Origin: Leptospira bandrabouensis
GTDB lineage: Bacteria; Spirochaetota; Leptospiria; Leptospirales; Leptospiraceae
Length of the DNA: 64,000 nucleotides
Reading direction: 5' to 3'
NCBI RefSeq assembly: GCF_004770905.1
Contig: NZ_RQHT01000006.1
Span: 1-64,000 of the forward strand
In this document: positions 27,328-36,017 of the stretch, one piece after another
Layout: every line of letters starts with the position of its first letter
Numbering within the stretch: the stretch's first letter is position 1
Notes under the pieces: model-generated
What the model saw: the letters and a program-made list of their open reading frames with translations, nothing else
Told to the model about the DNA's origin: nothing
Databases searched by the model: none
Translations under genes and position numbers: made by a program

Positions 27328-28512
27328 TCAGAGCGAAGCCGCAAATCTTGTCGCTAAATCCACTAACTCTGCTTCGGTGATCTCTCTGTTGTTCTCCTTG
27401 GAAGAAATGCTTTTGGCCGTTTCAAACAAACGATGGATTTCCGATTGAGGAATCATGATCCCTCTATTTTCTAATAAAAATTGAATGGCCCTATGGCCTG
27501 ATTGGTTCGTAAAGGAAATGGTTTCGTTGTCATTTCTTCCAACAAATTCGGGGGAAAAAGTTCGGTAAGCACCTTTAGACTGTTTAATGGTCTTGGCCAC
27601 TCCATCTTGATGGATTCCTGATCGGTGGGAAAAAATATCTTCCCCAATAATCGGAGTTTTTTCTCCTATTGGGATACCTGTCATTTCGGAAATACGTTTT
27701 GCCGTTGGATAGATCCTTTGAAAATTGATACCTAAGGATTCACCATTTTGATGTAAGGCAATACATGTTTCGTATAAATTCGTATTTCCTGCTCTTTCTC
27801 CCAAACCGTTCAAAGCCACTTCGATTTGTTCGGCACCCACATACACACATTCAACGGATGTTGCTGTTGCCATTCCCAAATCATTATGTGTATGTACAGA
27901 AACTTTGGCTCTATTTCCAATAAACTCTTTCATTTCCTTAACCATATTCACAAATACCATAGGTCGGTATCGTTCGACTGTATTGGGTAAGTTGATGATA
28001 TCGGCACCTGCCTCAATGGCGGAAAGAAATGCTTCCTTTGTAAAAGCAAAGTTTTCTATTGCATCACCAAAATGTTCCCCGGAAAATTGGATCTCTACCT
28101 CTGGTCCCACTACGGATCTGGCAAAGGTGATTGACTTTTGGATCTTTTGAATGACTTCTTTTTCAGAAATTTTTAATACATGACGAATAGAAAAATCACT
28201 TACAGGGTAAACGATATGCATTCTTGGTTTGTTTGCATATTGAATAGCATCCCAAGTTTTAGCGATTTCAGTTTCATTGGCTCTAGATAATCCGGCAATG
28301 GGTTTACCCACTGGGGCTCGTTTGGCTAAGGTTTTACTTGCGACAAATTCTGTTTCATTAGAAGAAGGAAATCCCACTTCGATTCCATCGACGTTCAATG
28401 CGACAAGTAAGTCAAAGACTTCAATTTTTTCCTCTAAGGTCCAAGGTCTTCTTAAGGCTTGGTTTCCGTCCCGTAAGGTTACGTCTTGAATTTTAATTTG
28501 GTTTGGTTTCAT
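27328..28512 (-). CDS. leuA: 2-isopropylmalate synthase family protein (DRE-TIM)
   Basis: It condenses an acyl acceptor with acetyl-CoA, the first step of leucine synthesis (2-oxoisovalerate) or of related pathways (pyruvate to citramalate, or homocitrate). The DRE-TIM signature is present: QDVTLRDGNQALRRP near the N terminus, and the metal motif HTHNDLGMATA plus GLGERAGN. At 394 residues it lacks the C-terminal LeuA dimer domain that binds leucine in most LeuA proteins, so feedback inhibition may be absent. The leucine-coding leader peptide and attenuator upstream strongly favour a leucine function over citramalate synthase. Symbol is tentative for paralogue choice. ATG is preceded by GGAGG. 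Confidence 0.85.
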   Translation of the reverse strand: MKPNQIKIQDVTLRDGNQALRRPWTLEEKIEVFDLLVALNVDGIEVGFPSSNETEFVASKTLAKRAPVGKPIAGLSRANETEIAKTWDAIQYANKPRMHIVYPVSDFSIRHVLKISEKEVIQKIQKSITFARSVVGPEVEIQFSGEHFGDAIENFAFTKEAFLSAIEAGADIINLPNTVERYRPMVFVNMVKEMKEFIGNRAKVSVHTHNDLGMATATSVECVYVGAEQIEVALNGLGERAGNTNLYETCIALHQNGESLGINFQRIYPTAKRISEMTGIPIGEKTPIIGEDIFSHRSGIHQDGVAKTIKQSKGAYRTFSPEFVGRNDNETISFTNQSGHRAIQFLLENRGIMIPQSEIHRLFETAKSISSKENNREITEAELVDLATRFAASL

Positions 28513-28551
28513 GGTTCCTCCACATCCGCTGCCACTACCACCGGGAGGACC
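28513..28551 (-). promoter_or_regulatory. Possible Shine-Dalgarno-sequestering helix before leuA
   Basis: GGTCCTCC (28551-28544, minus) can pair with GGAGGAACC (28521-28513), which contains the leuA ribosome site. The result is 8 bp with one bulged A and a 22-nt loop, ending directly at the start codon. It forms only in read-through transcripts and could add translational control after attenuation. Confidence 0.45.
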
Positions 28552-28592
28552 AAAAATAAAAAAAGCCCACTTCCCGGTTGGGAGTGGGCTTT
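28552..28592 (-). terminator. Attenuator terminator of leuA
   Basis: A perfect 10-bp stem AAAGCCCACT/AGTGGGCTTT (28592-28583 with 28571-28562) encloses an inner CCC/GGG pairing and runs into a U tract (TTTTTTTATTTTT, including stem Ts) ending at 28552. It sits between the leader peptide and leuA, 40 bp before the ATG, so it is an attenuator rather than the terminator of the symporter gene upstream. Confidence 0.88.
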
Positions 28593-28617
28593 GTCACACA
28601 GCACTGTCTCCCTCGAT

Positions 28618-28668
28618 CTATAAAAGTTCGAGGAGGAGGAGCAACTGAATGTTAGCAGATAATTTCAT
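28618..28668 (-). CDS. leuL: Leucine-rich leader peptide of the leuA attenuator
   Basis: The 17-codon frame reads MKLSANIQLLLLLELL-stop, with 8 leucines in 16 residues. Its centre is TTG CTC CTC CTC CTC, then GAA CTT TTA TAG. AAAAGG lies 5-6 bp before the ATG, a good ribosome site. The Leu-codon run can pair with CGAGGGAGA 13 nt downstream. Stalling on these codons would free that segment to pair with the 5' arm of the terminator. This is the leader-peptide logic of enterobacterial leuL. It is too short to be a conventional gene. Confidence 0.85.
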   Translation of the reverse strand: MKLSANIQLLLLLELL

Positions 28669-28704
28669 TGTTACCTTTTAGACGAACAGTGAGGAGGAAT
28701 CCTG

Positions 28705-30138
28705 TCAATTTTTTTTAAACGCTAACCTAGAAATTTGTACAAGAAAGATTTGGATCCCAAATCCAATGGGGATGAGTAAGGTGAAGGAAATTTGAAAACC
28801 TAAACCTATGGCAACCGTGGAGAGGATACTCGTTAGAAAAAATACCGAAAATACCAGTCCCGATACCGGTAACTCGGCCTTACCTTTGGCTAGGAAAAAA
28901 ACGGCAATGGATGGTCCAAGGGTGTAGGAAAATATGGTTAAACCCATTTCCAAAATTCCTTTCTCCCAGGTTTGGATGAGAAAGTAAGGAACAAGGCTGG
29001 AAATAAAGAGAGTGAGACCAAAAAAAAGAGAGAGGGTACGTGGACTAAACCACCGGTCCATTCCCCAATCGCGAGCCCAAGTCAAAGAGAGAGAGTTGAT
29101 TGTGGAACTTAATGTGGACATCGCACTGGCAAGGATTGCCGCCACAAGAATGCCTAGTAGTGGAGAGGGAACTTCTGCTACTATAAATTGGCTAAACACT
29201 TTGTCAGGTGCCATTGTTTGGCCTGAATAAAAAAGATAAAGAAGGGACCCAATACAAAGAAAAAGGATAAATTGAACTAGGACCACAATTCCACTACCAA
29301 TGAGTATCTTTTGACCGGAGGCTAAATTTTTTGTGGCGATCACTCGTTGAACAAGCATTAGGTCTGTTCCGTGGGAACCAATGGAGATAAAGGCTCCACC
29401 AATCAGTGCAAATAGGATAAAGTAACTATTGTCACCGGAAGGAAGGTAATCAAAAACAAATAAATTTAACTTTTGCGATGTCTGAAGGTTTTTAATTCCT
29501 TCCCAAATAGAAATGTCTAATTTATCAACGAGTAGTCCTAATGCAAAGATCCCACCAAATATATAAATAAACCATTGGAGTACATCGGTAAAAACGATCG
29601 CACGAAACCCACCTACCACGGAATAAATGATAGTGACAATACTTAATATAGTTAAGGCAATCATCCCTAAAATTTCTGGCGAAAGATTTAGGCCCATCCT
29701 TTCTAATAAAAACGCAATCGGTAAGGAACTCACATACAATCGAATTCCATCTCCAAGAAGTCTGGAAACGGTAAATACTAAAGACAATGTTTTTTGAGGT
29801 GATTTACCAAAACGATTTCCAACATATTCGTAAACCGAAATGGTATTTCCAGAAAAGTAGGATGGCAAAAGATACAACGCAACAATGGTCCTACCAATCA
29901 AATACCCCAAAGCAATTTCTAAAAACCTGTAATCTCCTTTGAAAGATAAAGATGGAATACTTAAAAAAGTTAAGCTGGAGGTTTCTGTTGCCACAAGGGA
30001 CAACAAAAGAAAAAACCAATGGATTTCTTTTTTCGCAAGGTAAAAGTCCTCTTCTTTTTGGTTAGTTTTTGCAAAGTGAAATCCAAAATAAAAAACAATG
30101 ATAAAATAAAAAACAAGGACGAGCAAATCCCAAAACAT
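28705..30138 (-). CDS. Sodium:solute symporter (SSS) family transporter
   Basis: A 477-residue inner-membrane protein with about 13 hydrophobic segments. The pattern FYLAKKEIHWFFLLLSLVATETSSLTFLSIPSLSF near the N terminus and SAMSTLSSTINSLS around residue 345 are SSS hallmarks (TM1-2 and the TM8 Na+ site). It imports a solute with Na+; substrate class cannot be read from the sequence. AAAGGGG of its ribosome site overlaps the stop of the CBS gene, so the two form an operon. The leuA leader begins just after its stop. Confidence 0.88.
   Translation of the reverse strand: MFWDLLVLVFYFIIVFYFGFHFAKTNQKEEDFYLAKKEIHWFFLLLSLVATETSSLTFLSIPSLSFKGDYRFLEIALGYLIGRTIVALYLLPSYFSGNTISVYEYVGNRFGKSPQKTLSLVFTVSRLLGDGIRLYVSSLPIAFLLERMGLNLSPEILGMIALTILSIVTIIYSVVGGFRAIVFTDVLQWFIYIFGGIFALGLLVDKLDISIWEGIKNLQTSQKLNLFVFDYLPSGDNSYFILFALIGGAFISIGSHGTDLMLVQRVIATKNLASGQKILIGSGIVVLVQFILFLCIGSLLYLFYSGQTMAPDKVFSQFIVAEVPSPLLGILVAAILASAMSTLSSTINSLSLTWARDWGMDRWFSPRTLSLFFGLTLFISSLVPYFLIQTWEKGILEMGLTIFSYTLGPSIAVFFLAKGKAELPVSGLVFSVFFLTSILSTVAIGLGFQISFTLLIPIGFGIQIFLVQISRLAFKKN
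28714..28742 (-). promoter_or_regulatory. Candidate promoter of the leader-leuA transcript
   Basis: TTGTAC (28742-28737) and TTTAAA (28719-28714) stand 17 bp apart on the minus strand inside the end of the symporter gene. A start near 28705 would give about 35 nt before the leader ATG. The perfect TTGACA at 28708-28703 has no matching -10 and is too close to the leader to serve it. Weak consensus, so tentative. Confidence 0.3.
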
Positions 30139-30147
30139 AAAACCCCT

Positions 30148-30747
30148 TTAAGCTATGATATTCAAATTCGGATACTTTAATAACAAACGAAGTAAATCGG
30201 AACGAGTGATCATACCAATAGGTTGATTATCGTCATTTACGACAGGAATACACCCAATTCTTTCTTCCAATAGAACTTGCGTAACCCCTCTGATTTCCGA
30301 ACCTGGAGATCCAGCTAACACGCGTTTCGTCATAATATCTGAAATAGGCCAGTCTCTTTCGTAGGACTTACTTTTTTCGAGAATATCCCGATCCGAAACA
30401 AAACCAACTAAAGTACCCAAATCATTTACGATGGGGAGGTGACGAATTCCTTTTTCCAACATAAAATCCAAACAATTGGCAATTGTCTCAGTAGAAGGCC
30501 GAGTGAGTGCGGGCGCCGACATAATTTCATGGAGGAAATAGACCGTTTTTTCCGTTTGTTTGGCCGTTTCCTTATAAACATCCCCTGGGGAACGGTGCAA
30601 AAAGGAGGTGGTGGAGGGATTGAGAGATTCTTCCTTTTCACCGGAAACGGGGGATGTTTTGCCCCCAGGATGGATTTTATGAACCCGATCGGCATAAGTA
30701 GCCGGTGTATTTGGCAAAATGCGCCCGTCATGTATCCAAAAGAACAT
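30148..30747 (-). CDS. CBS-domain pair protein
   Basis: After a polar, proline-rich N terminus of about 70 residues come two CBS domains (about 75-130: IMSAPALTRPSTETIANCLDFMLEKGIRHLPIV split around residue 90; and 140-195: IMTKRVLAGSPGSEI..IGCIPVVNDDNQPIGMITRSDLLRLL). CBS pairs bind adenosine nucleotides and usually regulate a partner. The symporter 9 bp downstream is the likely partner, but no direct proof exists. The N-terminal extension is poorly conserved in type and the start could lie further in. Confidence 0.8.
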   Translation of the reverse strand: MFFWIHDGRILPNTPATYADRVHKIHPGGKTSPVSGEKEESLNPSTTSFLHRSPGDVYKETAKQTEKTVYFLHEIMSAPALTRPSTETIANCLDFMLEKGIRHLPIVNDLGTLVGFVSDRDILEKSKSYERDWPISDIMTKRVLAGSPGSEIRGVTQVLLEERIGCIPVVNDDNQPIGMITRSDLLRLLLKYPNLNIIA

Positions 30748-30869
30748 AGTTATGCCCTACCTTTCCGAAAAGTTTGTCAAAAAGAACAAAAATACTTGCA
30801 AAAAACGAACAGTGGTTTTTTATCCAACCTACATTTCTGTAAAGATTCCAAAGAAAAAGGCAAAAACCC

Positions 30870-32771
30870 ATGATTCGCAACTACGAAAACCTCTACCAAG
30901 CATTGGCCCAAGTCGCAGAAACTCTCCCAAACAAAATTTCCTTTCGGAAGAGAAAATCAGCCACTGAATTCCCTGGGATCAGTTTTGGAGATTTGAAACA
31001 GTTTGTCGACCACTTGACATTGGGTTTGATCGATCTGGGTGTGGAAGTCGGGGACAGAATCGGTTTTTTTTGTGATGCTACCGTTCATTGGTTAAGGACT
31101 GATCTTGCCATCCTGACGTCTGGAGCAGTCGTTGTTCCTCGGGGAACTGACATAGTTCGAGAAGAAATTCTTTATATCCTAAACCATTCGGAAGCCAAAT
31201 ACTTAGTAGTTCAAAAACCAAAAGATAAAAAACGCATCGATGATTTGTTAGGTGATCTTCCACATTTAAAACAAATTTTTATATTAGAAACAGACCAAGG
31301 TGAATTATACACAGGCGAAAATTCAATCCATTCTATTGCCGAACGAGGAAAACAGAGATGGAACGTTGACGGCAAACAAACTTTAGAAAAGCGGATAAGT
31401 CAAACTGATCCCGATGCACTTGCCACTCTCATTTATACATCAGGAACTACAGGAAATCCAAAAGGAGTGATGTTGACCCAAAAAGGTTGGATCACTGCTA
31501 TTCAGAATACCATCGCTCGATTGGATATGAATGCAAATGACAATGCGGTGAGTTTACTTCCTCCTTGGCATGCCTTTGAAAGAGCGATTGAATATGCAGG
31601 TATTTTTCTAGGGATTGATTTTTTAGTTTCGAATATGTCCTCTTTAAAGGATGATCTTCGTGATTTTCGTCCTACAATATTTCCTTCTGTTCCTCGCATT
31701 TGGGAATCTGTTTACAATGGAATCATTTCCAAAGTTGCCAAAGAAGGTGGGTTTAAAGAAAAGTTATTCCATTTCTTTTTGAAAGTAGGATCTACTTGGG
31801 CCCATTATTATGCAATGTGTTTTGGATTCGAATTTGAAATTCGAAAACCAAATATCTTTATTTCTCTTTTGAAACGAACCTATGGGTTATTCGTTTTAAT
31901 TTTACTTTCTCCATTTAAGTTACTCAGCGTAAAAATATTTTCTGCCATCCATAAAGCATTAGGTGGAAAAATTCGGATTTGTATCTCTGCCGGCTCTGCT
32001 CTGCCAAGTGTAGTGGATGAATTTTTATCTGCCATTGGGCTTAAAGTTTTAGAAGGTTACGGGATGACAGAAACTTCTGCAGTCGTTTCCATTCGGTCAA
32101 ATTCTAAACCCACCAAAGGAACCGTAGGTGTTCCGATTGATGGATACCAAATTCGATTGAAAGATGATACTGGAAAAATCGTAACGAAAGCGGGTGCCAA
32201 AGGGACCCTTTGGATCAAATCCAAACAAATTTTAAAAGGTTACTACAAACGTCCGGAACTTAATCAAGTTGTCTTTGATGCAGATGGTTTTTTTGATACA
32301 GGGGATCTAATGTATATCTCCCATCGAAATGAATTAATTTTTGCTGGTAGATCCAAAGATACAATTGCTCTTATCGGTGGCGAAAACGTAGAACCAATCC
32401 CAATCGAAGACAAACTTCTTACGTCTGCATTCATTGACCAAGTGATGGTTGTGGGTCATGATAAAAAAACTTTAGGGGCCTTGATTGTTCCGAACTTCGA
32501 AGCAGTAGAGGCAAAAATTCCAGGAATTTCCAAGGAAAAAGCTGGGGAATGGAATCTCCATCCAAAGGTTCGGGAGTTATACCGAGCCGAAATAGCACGC
32601 ATTATTTCTCGAGAAAACGGATTCAAAGGATTTGAAATGATACCAGCTAACAATTTTTATGTGGTACCTCGTCCCTTTGATCCCGATCTAGAAATGACAC
32701 GAACTCTAAAAATGAAGAGAAATGTCATTTCGGATGTATTCACAAAACAAATAGAAGGAATTTACCAATGA
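30870..32771 (+). CDS. AMP-binding long-chain acyl-CoA synthetase
   Basis: The 633-residue ligase activates fatty acids to acyl-CoA using ATP. The AMP-binding P-loop is LIYTSGTTGNPKGVM (about residues 188-202). The adenylate signature is GYGMTETSAVVS (about 395), and DGFFDTGDL (about 473) and the LIGGENVEPIPIEDKL hinge follow. FadD/FACS-type enzymes of this length work in the cytoplasm or at the membrane. It overlaps the following acyl-CoA dehydrogenase gene by 4 bp, so fatty-acid activation and the first oxidation step are coupled. Confidence 0.93.
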   Translation: MIRNYENLYQALAQVAETLPNKISFRKRKSATEFPGISFGDLKQFVDHLTLGLIDLGVEVGDRIGFFCDATVHWLRTDLAILTSGAVVVPRGTDIVREEILYILNHSEAKYLVVQKPKDKKRIDDLLGDLPHLKQIFILETDQGELYTGENSIHSIAERGKQRWNVDGKQTLEKRISQTDPDALATLIYTSGTTGNPKGVMLTQKGWITAIQNTIARLDMNANDNAVSLLPPWHAFERAIEYAGIFLGIDFLVSNMSSLKDDLRDFRPTIFPSVPRIWESVYNGIISKVAKEGGFKEKLFHFFLKVGSTWAHYYAMCFGFEFEIRKPNIFISLLKRTYGLFVLILLSPFKLLSVKIFSAIHKALGGKIRICISAGSALPSVVDEFLSAIGLKVLEGYGMTETSAVVSIRSNSKPTKGTVGVPIDGYQIRLKDDTGKIVTKAGAKGTLWIKSKQILKGYYKRPELNQVVFDADGFFDTGDLMYISHRNELIFAGRSKDTIALIGGENVEPIPIEDKLLTSAFIDQVMVVGHDKKTLGALIVPNFEAVEAKIPGISKEKAGEWNLHPKVRELYRAEIARIISRENGFKGFEMIPANNFYVVPRPFDPDLEMTRTLKMKRNVISDVFTKQIEGIYQ

Positions 32772-34342
32772 TACACCCAAAACTGAATCCCTACCTGAAT
32801 GAAGAGGAAAGAAGTTTTTACAATACTGTCTTTCAATTTTCAGAAGAAAAAGTTTTCCCCTCTGCTGAAGAAAGAGATGAAAAGGAAATTTGGTCAAACG
32901 AATTATGGAAAGAGTTTAGTCAGGCCGGCTTAACAGGACTTACGATTCCTTCCGAATATGGTGGAGAAGGAGCAAGTTGTTTACTTTGTTCGATTGCAAC
33001 CGATGCGTTCGCATCAGGTTCATTAGATGGTGGAATGGGCCTTTCATGGGTTGCCCATTTGGTGATTGGAACGATGCCAATTATTTTCCAAGGAACAAAT
33101 GATCAAAAATCAAAATACCTCCCGAAACTTGCGACCGGAGAATGGATGGCAGGATTTGCACTGACAGAACCTGCCTCCGGATCTGATGCGGCTTCCCTTT
33201 TGACAAAAGCCGAAGAAGTGGAAGGTGGATGGAAATTAAACGGTACCAAAATGTACATCACAAATGGTCCTGTCGGGCAGGTGTTTGTGGTGATGGCAAG
33301 AACTTCCGAAAAAGGAAGAGGGCCTATGGGAATTTCTGCTTTCATTGTAGAAAGTAATACTCCTGGGTTTAAAGTGAGTAAAGTTCTGAAAAAATTAGGC
33401 CATCATACATCTATGACCGCCGAACTTGTGTTCGAAGATATGGTAATTCCAAAAGAGAATCTTCTTGGACCTTTGAATACAGGGTTTATGAGAATCGGTA
33501 AAGAAACTTTGGAATGGGAAAGAACTGTATTTGTTGCTGGTCTTGCAGGAGCAATGGAGTTTTGTTTTCGTAAAGGACTTCGTTATGCGAACGAAAGAGT
33601 CCAATTTGGAAAACCGATTTCTAGTTTTTATGGGATGCGTGATATTTTAGTTCGTAACTGGGTCTATATCCAAGCAGCTAGGAGATTAATATACTGGGTT
33701 GCAGAACGAAAGGATCGAGGAGTTCCTTCTCCTTTAGAGAGTAGTTTAGGAAAACTCATTACTTCTGAAATTGCAGAAGATGTGGCTAAGGACTCCGTAC
33801 AATTGTTTGGTGGATACGGGTATATGAAAGAGTATTCCGTAGAACGTTTTTACAGAGATGTCAAGTTAGGTACCATAGGTGGTGGAACTAGCGAAATTCA
33901 AAGGTCGATTATTTCTTCCTTATATTCGGGGAAAGAAAAATTCCAAAAAGAATTTTTTAGATTGGAAAACGAGACAAATCTACCAGACAAAATACAGAAT
34001 GTACTTTATGACATAATTATTGCTATGGATGCAGAGCCGAATCGAAAAAAACAACAATCCGTTGAATTTGCTTTTGCAGATGTTTTGTCGATTTTTGTAA
34101 TTCTCTCTCTTTCGGAACTGGATACACATAAAACGACAGAACACTATTCTTTAGAGGAAAAATTAGTGGATCGAAAGTTACTTTCGTATTATCTTGTTGG
34201 GAAATATCTTATGTCCTTCAGTAGACTATCAAACTATGTTCCTTCCGAGTTAACTCAATTGTGGAATCATTATTCTCAGTTTGGGAAATCGATTGAAGAA
34301 ACAGTTCATGGTCGATTTCAATCCTTGCAGGAACTTCTATAA
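32768..34342 (+). CDS. Acyl-CoA dehydrogenase family protein
   Basis: FAD-dependent enzyme that makes the alpha-beta double bond in acyl-CoA and passes electrons to ETF (etfAB at 53-55 kb). Signatures are FALTEPASGSDAASL (about residues 132-146), the MYITNG segment, FGGYGYMKEYSVERFYRDVK and IGGGTSEIQRSII. The 524 residues exceed the usual 380-400. The extra C-terminal part (about residues 395-524) contains no recognised domain, though longer dehydrogenases with a helical C terminus are known. The ATG overlaps the ligase stop; the sensor kinase starts 3 bp after it. Confidence 0.92.
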   Translation: MIHPKLNPYLNEEERSFYNTVFQFSEEKVFPSAEERDEKEIWSNELWKEFSQAGLTGLTIPSEYGGEGASCLLCSIATDAFASGSLDGGMGLSWVAHLVIGTMPIIFQGTNDQKSKYLPKLATGEWMAGFALTEPASGSDAASLLTKAEEVEGGWKLNGTKMYITNGPVGQVFVVMARTSEKGRGPMGISAFIVESNTPGFKVSKVLKKLGHHTSMTAELVFEDMVIPKENLLGPLNTGFMRIGKETLEWERTVFVAGLAGAMEFCFRKGLRYANERVQFGKPISSFYGMRDILVRNWVYIQAARRLIYWVAERKDRGVPSPLESSLGKLITSEIAEDVAKDSVQLFGGYGYMKEYSVERFYRDVKLGTIGGGTSEIQRSIISSLYSGKEKFQKEFFRLENETNLPDKIQNVLYDIIIAMDAEPNRKKQQSVEFAFADVLSIFVILSLSELDTHKTTEHYSLEEKLVDRKLLSYYLVGKYLMSFSRLSNYVPSELTQLWNHYSQFGKSIEETVHGRFQSLQELL

Positions 34343-34345
34343 CCG

Positions 34346-35611
34346 ATGAAAGCCGCTGGCCGAATAGCTTTATTATATCTGTTATTCGGCTATGTTTGGA
34401 TATATTTTTCGGATTATGCGATTTCACTAATATTCCAATCACCAGAGGACATTCGAGAAATTCAAAGTGTGAAGGGATGGGGATTTGTTACTATTTCTGC
34501 TTTGATCATCTTTGTACTTCTGGTGCGGGAACTACAAAGACAAAAACAAGTTTTGTTAGAGAAAATAGAATCGGATCAACTTTTCCAAGTGATTTTGGAG
34601 CGCATTGAAGATGCCGTGATTGTATTCAATTTAGATACATGGAAAATTGATTTTCTCAGCGAACAGGTCTCTCGTTTGTTTGATATACCAACCAATGAAA
34701 TTTTGATCCATCCAGAATTACTGATGGAACGAGTCCATGAAGCCGACAGAGAACGGATGACTCATATTTGGATGAATCAATTACGAGAAAACCATACTGG
34801 ATTATTGTATAGGATTTGCGCCAAAGATGGTCACATTAAGTGGGCATTGGAACATAGGCTCTATATTCCAGCAAGAGAGGGAAGTGCCAATAAGACGGTA
34901 GCAGTCATAACAGATATGACTAGTTATATGGAAAATCAGTCTAAACTCGAACGGTCACTCAGAGAAAATGAAACCTTACTCACTGAAGTCCACCATCGAG
35001 TCAAAAATAATTTAGCAGTTGTTATTTCCTTTTTGCAACTCCAGGTATATTCCTCTCCACCTGAAACTGCTGATATTTTGGAACAAAGCATAGTCAGAAT
35101 CAAAGCAATTGCTCTTGTTCACGAAAAATTATACAGTAGCAAAAATTTATCGGGTCTTAGCTCCATTGATTATATCACAAGTCTAGTTGAAAATATAAAA
35201 CTCATGTATATGAGAACAGATATCGCAATAGAATTGGATATTCAACAATTGGAATTTAATATTATAGATGCAATCCCAATGGGGTTAATGATCACAGAGA
35301 TGTTAACAAATAGTTTTAGGCATGCTTTCGCTAATGGAAAAACTGATGCTTTGATAAAAATTGAATTTATTGTTACAGATAAATTTAATTACGAATTAAA
35401 ATATAGAGACAACGGCATTGGTTTCCCACCTGGATTGAATTATCGAAAAGCAGAGTCTATTGGATTGTCAGTAATTTTTTCATTATGTAGCCAAATGAAT
35501 GGCCGTGAAGTAGAATGTACCTCCTCCCCAAACGCAGGAGTGTTTTACCATTTTGCTTTTTCACCAAAAAAAGTAATTCCTAAGGATGATTCAAATGTAT
35601 CAAAAGGGTAA
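34346..35611 (+). CDS. Sensor histidine kinase (HisKA_2/HWE-like) with PAS
   Basis: Two hydrophobic segments in the first 65 residues (a short periplasmic loop between) make a membrane anchor. A PAS-like domain follows (about 75-195: LERIEDAVIVFNLDTWKIDF, ICAKDGHIKWALEHRL). Next come the phospho-acceptor LLTEVHHRVKNNLAVVISF (HisKA_2 type) near residue 215 and an ATPase domain with TEMLTNSFRHAF and DNGIGFPPGLN. Such kinases usually signal to single-domain or output-less regulators. No response regulator is next to it. It lies 3 bp after the acyl-CoA dehydrogenase and overlaps the MaoC gene, inside a fatty-acid operon. Confidence 0.87.
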   Translation: MKAAGRIALLYLLFGYVWIYFSDYAISLIFQSPEDIREIQSVKGWGFVTISALIIFVLLVRELQRQKQVLLEKIESDQLFQVILERIEDAVIVFNLDTWKIDFLSEQVSRLFDIPTNEILIHPELLMERVHEADRERMTHIWMNQLRENHTGLLYRICAKDGHIKWALEHRLYIPAREGSANKTVAVITDMTSYMENQSKLERSLRENETLLTEVHHRVKNNLAVVISFLQLQVYSSPPETADILEQSIVRIKAIALVHEKLYSSKNLSGLSSIDYITSLVENIKLMYMRTDIAIELDIQQLEFNIIDAIPMGLMITEMLTNSFRHAFANGKTDALIKIEFIVTDKFNYELKYRDNGIGFPPGLNYRKAESIGLSVIFSLCSQMNGREVECTSSPNAGVFYHFAFSPKKVIPKDDSNVSKG

Positions 35612-36017
35612 AAGTTTTTTAGAAATTCAAATAGGAGATTCGGCCTCGTTTACCAAAACCATAACCGAAACAGATGTTTATTTATTTGCAGGGATTAGTG
35701 GAGATTTTAACCCACTCCATGTGGATGAAGAATATGCAAAAACAACAAGTTTTGGAACAAGGATTGCTCATGGAGGTCTTGCTGCTTCGCTTTTAGCACC
35801 TGTTCTTGGAATGAAACTTCCCGGACTTGGAACCGTTGCTTTAGAAACGACAACAAAGTTCCGTAAACCTGTTTATTTTGGAGATACAATCACTTGTTAT
35901 GTGGAGGTGATAGAAAAAGTAGAAAGACTTAAAGCAGTAAGGATGAAAATTGTATGGACAAATCAAAAATCGGAAGTTGTCAGTAAAGGAGAAACTCTTG
36001 TCATTCCTCCCGGCTAA
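35595..36017 (+). CDS. MaoC-family (R)-enoyl-CoA hydratase
   Basis: The 140-residue protein has a hot-dog fold. The catalytic signature FAGISGDFNPLHVDEEYAKTT (D, N and H of the R-hydratase motif) and the GTRIAHGGLAASLLAP helix are intact. It hydrates enoyl-CoA stereospecifically or dehydrates the reverse product. ATG 35595 is used because TAAGGA lies 9 bp before it; an ATG at 35586 also exists. The start is inside the end of the histidine-kinase gene, so it is part of the same operon. It converges on the next gene by 17 bp. Confidence 0.9.
   Translation: MYQKGKSFLEIQIGDSASFTKTITETDVYLFAGISGDFNPLHVDEEYAKTTSFGTRIAHGGLAASLLAPVLGMKLPGLGTVALETTTKFRKPVYFGDTITCYVEVIEKVERLKAVRMKIVWTNQKSEVVSKGETLVIPPG

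Noticed and set aside
28703..28708. TTGACA on the minus strand as the leuA -35 box
   Set aside because: No acceptable -10 lies at 16-18 bp, and any start would fall on or after the leader ribosome site. TTGTAC-N17-TTTAAA further upstream fits better.
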